From assembly GCF_000155735.2 (NCBI RefSeq), contig NC_020908.1, forward strand, positions 3,663,001 through 3,727,000: a DNA stretch of 64,000 nt. Reading direction: 5' to 3'. Shown here piece by piece: positions 62,910-64,000 of the stretch. Numbering within the stretch: position 1 is the stretch's first letter; each line of letters starts with the position of its first letter. The position numbers and the translations under genes are program-made. A model generated the notes under the pieces. It did not search any database. It was not told where the DNA came from and worked only from the letters and a program-made list of their open reading frames with translations. This DNA comes from Octadecabacter arcticus 238 (GTDB lineage Bacteria > Pseudomonadota > Alphaproteobacteria > Rhodobacterales > Rhodobacteraceae).

Positions 62910-64000
62910 GTGACGCGACCCTTGGCTTTGTATGCCGGATCATCCCAAAGCCGATTGTCCAGCACATCGGCCAGAATATCCACCGCACCAATGACATCGG
63001 CCTCGTCGATATACAGCGGCGTAAACCCGAACCGGATCAGGTTTGGCGCGCGGAAATCACCAATGACGTTGCGGGCAATCAGCGCCTGCATCACGGCATA
63101 GCCGTTGTCGGACGCGAACGACACTTGGCTGCCGCGATCCGCCCCATTGCGCGGCGAAAACAACGTCAGCGACGGACAGCGCTTTTCGACCTGCTTGATG
63201 AACAAATCCGTCAGCCGGATCGACGCTGCGCGCACGTCGGCCATATCCACACCGTTCCAGACGGCCAGCGCGGATTCCAGCGCGGTTAATTGCAAGACAG
63301 GTGGCGTTCCAACGCGCATCCGTTCAATCCCCATAGCGGGGCGATAGGTCTGTTCAAACGCAAACGGCGCATCGTGGCCAAGCCATCCGGACAGCGCCGG
63401 TTTGATGGATTCGATCACGTCAGGGCGCACGTAAATAAACGCAGGCGCACCCGGCCCGCCGTTAAGATATTTGTACGTGCAACCGACAGCGAATTCACAA
63501 TTACAGGCTGCGAGATCAACGGGAACAGCCCCTGCCGAATGTGCCAAGTCCCATATCATCACCGCGCCTGCGTCGTGCGCTTTTGCGGTGATTGCGGCCA
63601 TATCGTGCATCCGGCCCGACCGATAATCCACCTGCGTGATCATCACTGCAGCGACGTCATCTGTTATGGCGTCCATCACGTCAAGCGGGTCCACGATACG
63701 CAGTTCATGACCTTGATCCAGCTGTGCAATCAGCCCCTGTGCCATGTATAAATCAGACGGGAAATTACCGCTGTCAGACAGGATCACGCTGCGATCAGGG
63801 CGCATCTGCACGGCCGCCGACAGCGCCTGATAGACCTTCACCGACAAGGTATCGCCCATGGTCACTGAACTGTCGGGCGCGCCAATCAGCTTTCCAACCA
63901 TATTGCCAATCCGCATCGGCTGGCCCATCCAATCATCGACATTCCAACCTTTGATCAGATGCGCCCCCCATTGATCCGTGACCATAGACGAAAGCGCGGC
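62906..64000 (-). CDS. kynU: Kynureninase, N-terminus outside window
   Basis: At least 365 residues; the frame is still open at the right edge, so about 30-40 N-terminal residues are missing. Pyridoxal-phosphate aminotransferase-V fold with FPSDLYMAQGL, VMITQVDYRSGRMHDM, IWDLAHSAGAVPVDL and the Schiff-base Lys in GCTYKYLNGGPGAPAF near the middle, all typical of kynureninase. It hydrolyses kynurenine to anthranilate and alanine. Convergent with the sulfatase gene (4-bp overlap of ends), so not part of the iol operon. Confidence 0.9.
   Translation of the reverse strand, partial: AALSSMVTDQWGAHLIKGWNVDDWMGQPMRIGNMVGKLIGAPDSSVTMGDTLSVKVYQALSAAVQMRPDRSVILSDSGNFPSDLYMAQGLIAQLDQGHELRIVDPLDVMDAITDDVAAVMITQVDYRSGRMHDMAAITAKAHDAGAVMIWDLAHSAGAVPVDLAACNCEFAVGCTYKYLNGGPGAPAFIYVRPDVIESIKPALSGWLGHDAPFAFEQTYRPAMGIERMRVGTPPVLQLTALESALAVWNGVDMADVRAASIRLTDLFIKQVEKRCPSLTLFSPRNGADRGSQVSFASDNGYAVMQALIARNVIGDFRAPNLIRFGFTPLYIDEADVIGAVDILADVLDNRLWDDPAYKAKGRVT

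Noticed and set aside
1..64000. tRNA, rRNA or riboswitch genes
   Set aside because: I looked for cloverleaf-type and conserved rRNA text in the spacers and saw none I could support by eye.

Overview
The window looks like a chromosomal stretch from a marine alphaproteobacterium of the Roseobacter group (Rhodobacterales). This is inferred from protein style, from the stack of ABC importers for small organic solutes (polyamine-like, nucleobase/nucleoside, betaine, urea, sugar/inositol) and from the YHYH/PEBP and Rhodobacteraceae-type genes. The extreme insertion-sequence load (members of IS66, IS256, IS3, IS630, IS30, IS1595, IS5 and an IS481-like group, many nested) resembles what is known of Octadecabacter. 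The genus assignment is inference.

Layout: 1-7.2 kb, a + strand catabolic/uptake unit (glutamine-synthetase-like ligase, aldehyde dehydrogenase, iron alcohol dehydrogenase, PotFGHI-type importer). 7.2-17.5 kb, an IS graveyard: IS66 broken by IS256, IS3, a second IS256 broken by IS630, IS30, IS630 and an IS481-like element. 17.5-23.4 kb, a - strand cytosine deaminase and BMP-type nucleobase/nucleoside importer operon. 23.4-26.5 kb, an IS3 relic split by IS630 and IS1595. 26.7-30 kb, a ProXWV-type betaine importer. 30.4-36.8 kb, IS3, IS30, IS630 and IS30 copies around broken dienelactone hydrolase and PEBP genes, then a YHYH protein. 37.1-43.1 kb, urtABCDE urea importer; 43.5 kb trmL. 44.2-47.1 kb, IS5, IS630 and two gene remnants. 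47.2-62.9 kb, a myo-inositol catabolic region: sugar importer, LacI-type regulator with two matching operators, iolE, iolD, iolC, iolB, an aldolase, three Gfo/Idh/MocA dehydrogenases, an Fe(II)/2-oxoglutarate dioxygenase and a frameshifted sulfatase. The right edge holds a partial kynureninase.

The most unusual signal is a family of about 37-41 nt hairpin micro-insertions. Each has a constant left flank close to CA(C/T)TGCCCGGCAG, a variable but always self-complementary stem-loop, and a constant right flank (C/T)GAGAGGGG. I find twelve copies (one collapsed), all inside transposase genes of four unrelated IS families and in both orientations. Where the host reading frame can be reconstructed, removing the insertion restores it; one copy can be compared directly with an uninterrupted paralogue in this window. 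Several stem sequences differ completely while pairing is kept. Two further hairpin insertion types share the same hosts: one built around TCCA(C/T)(C/T)GGA, one with a GGTCCGAGCGAC loop. Together they suggest that transposon relics here are the visible landing pads of very small palindromic mobile elements.

All calls come from reading the sequence; no database search was run.
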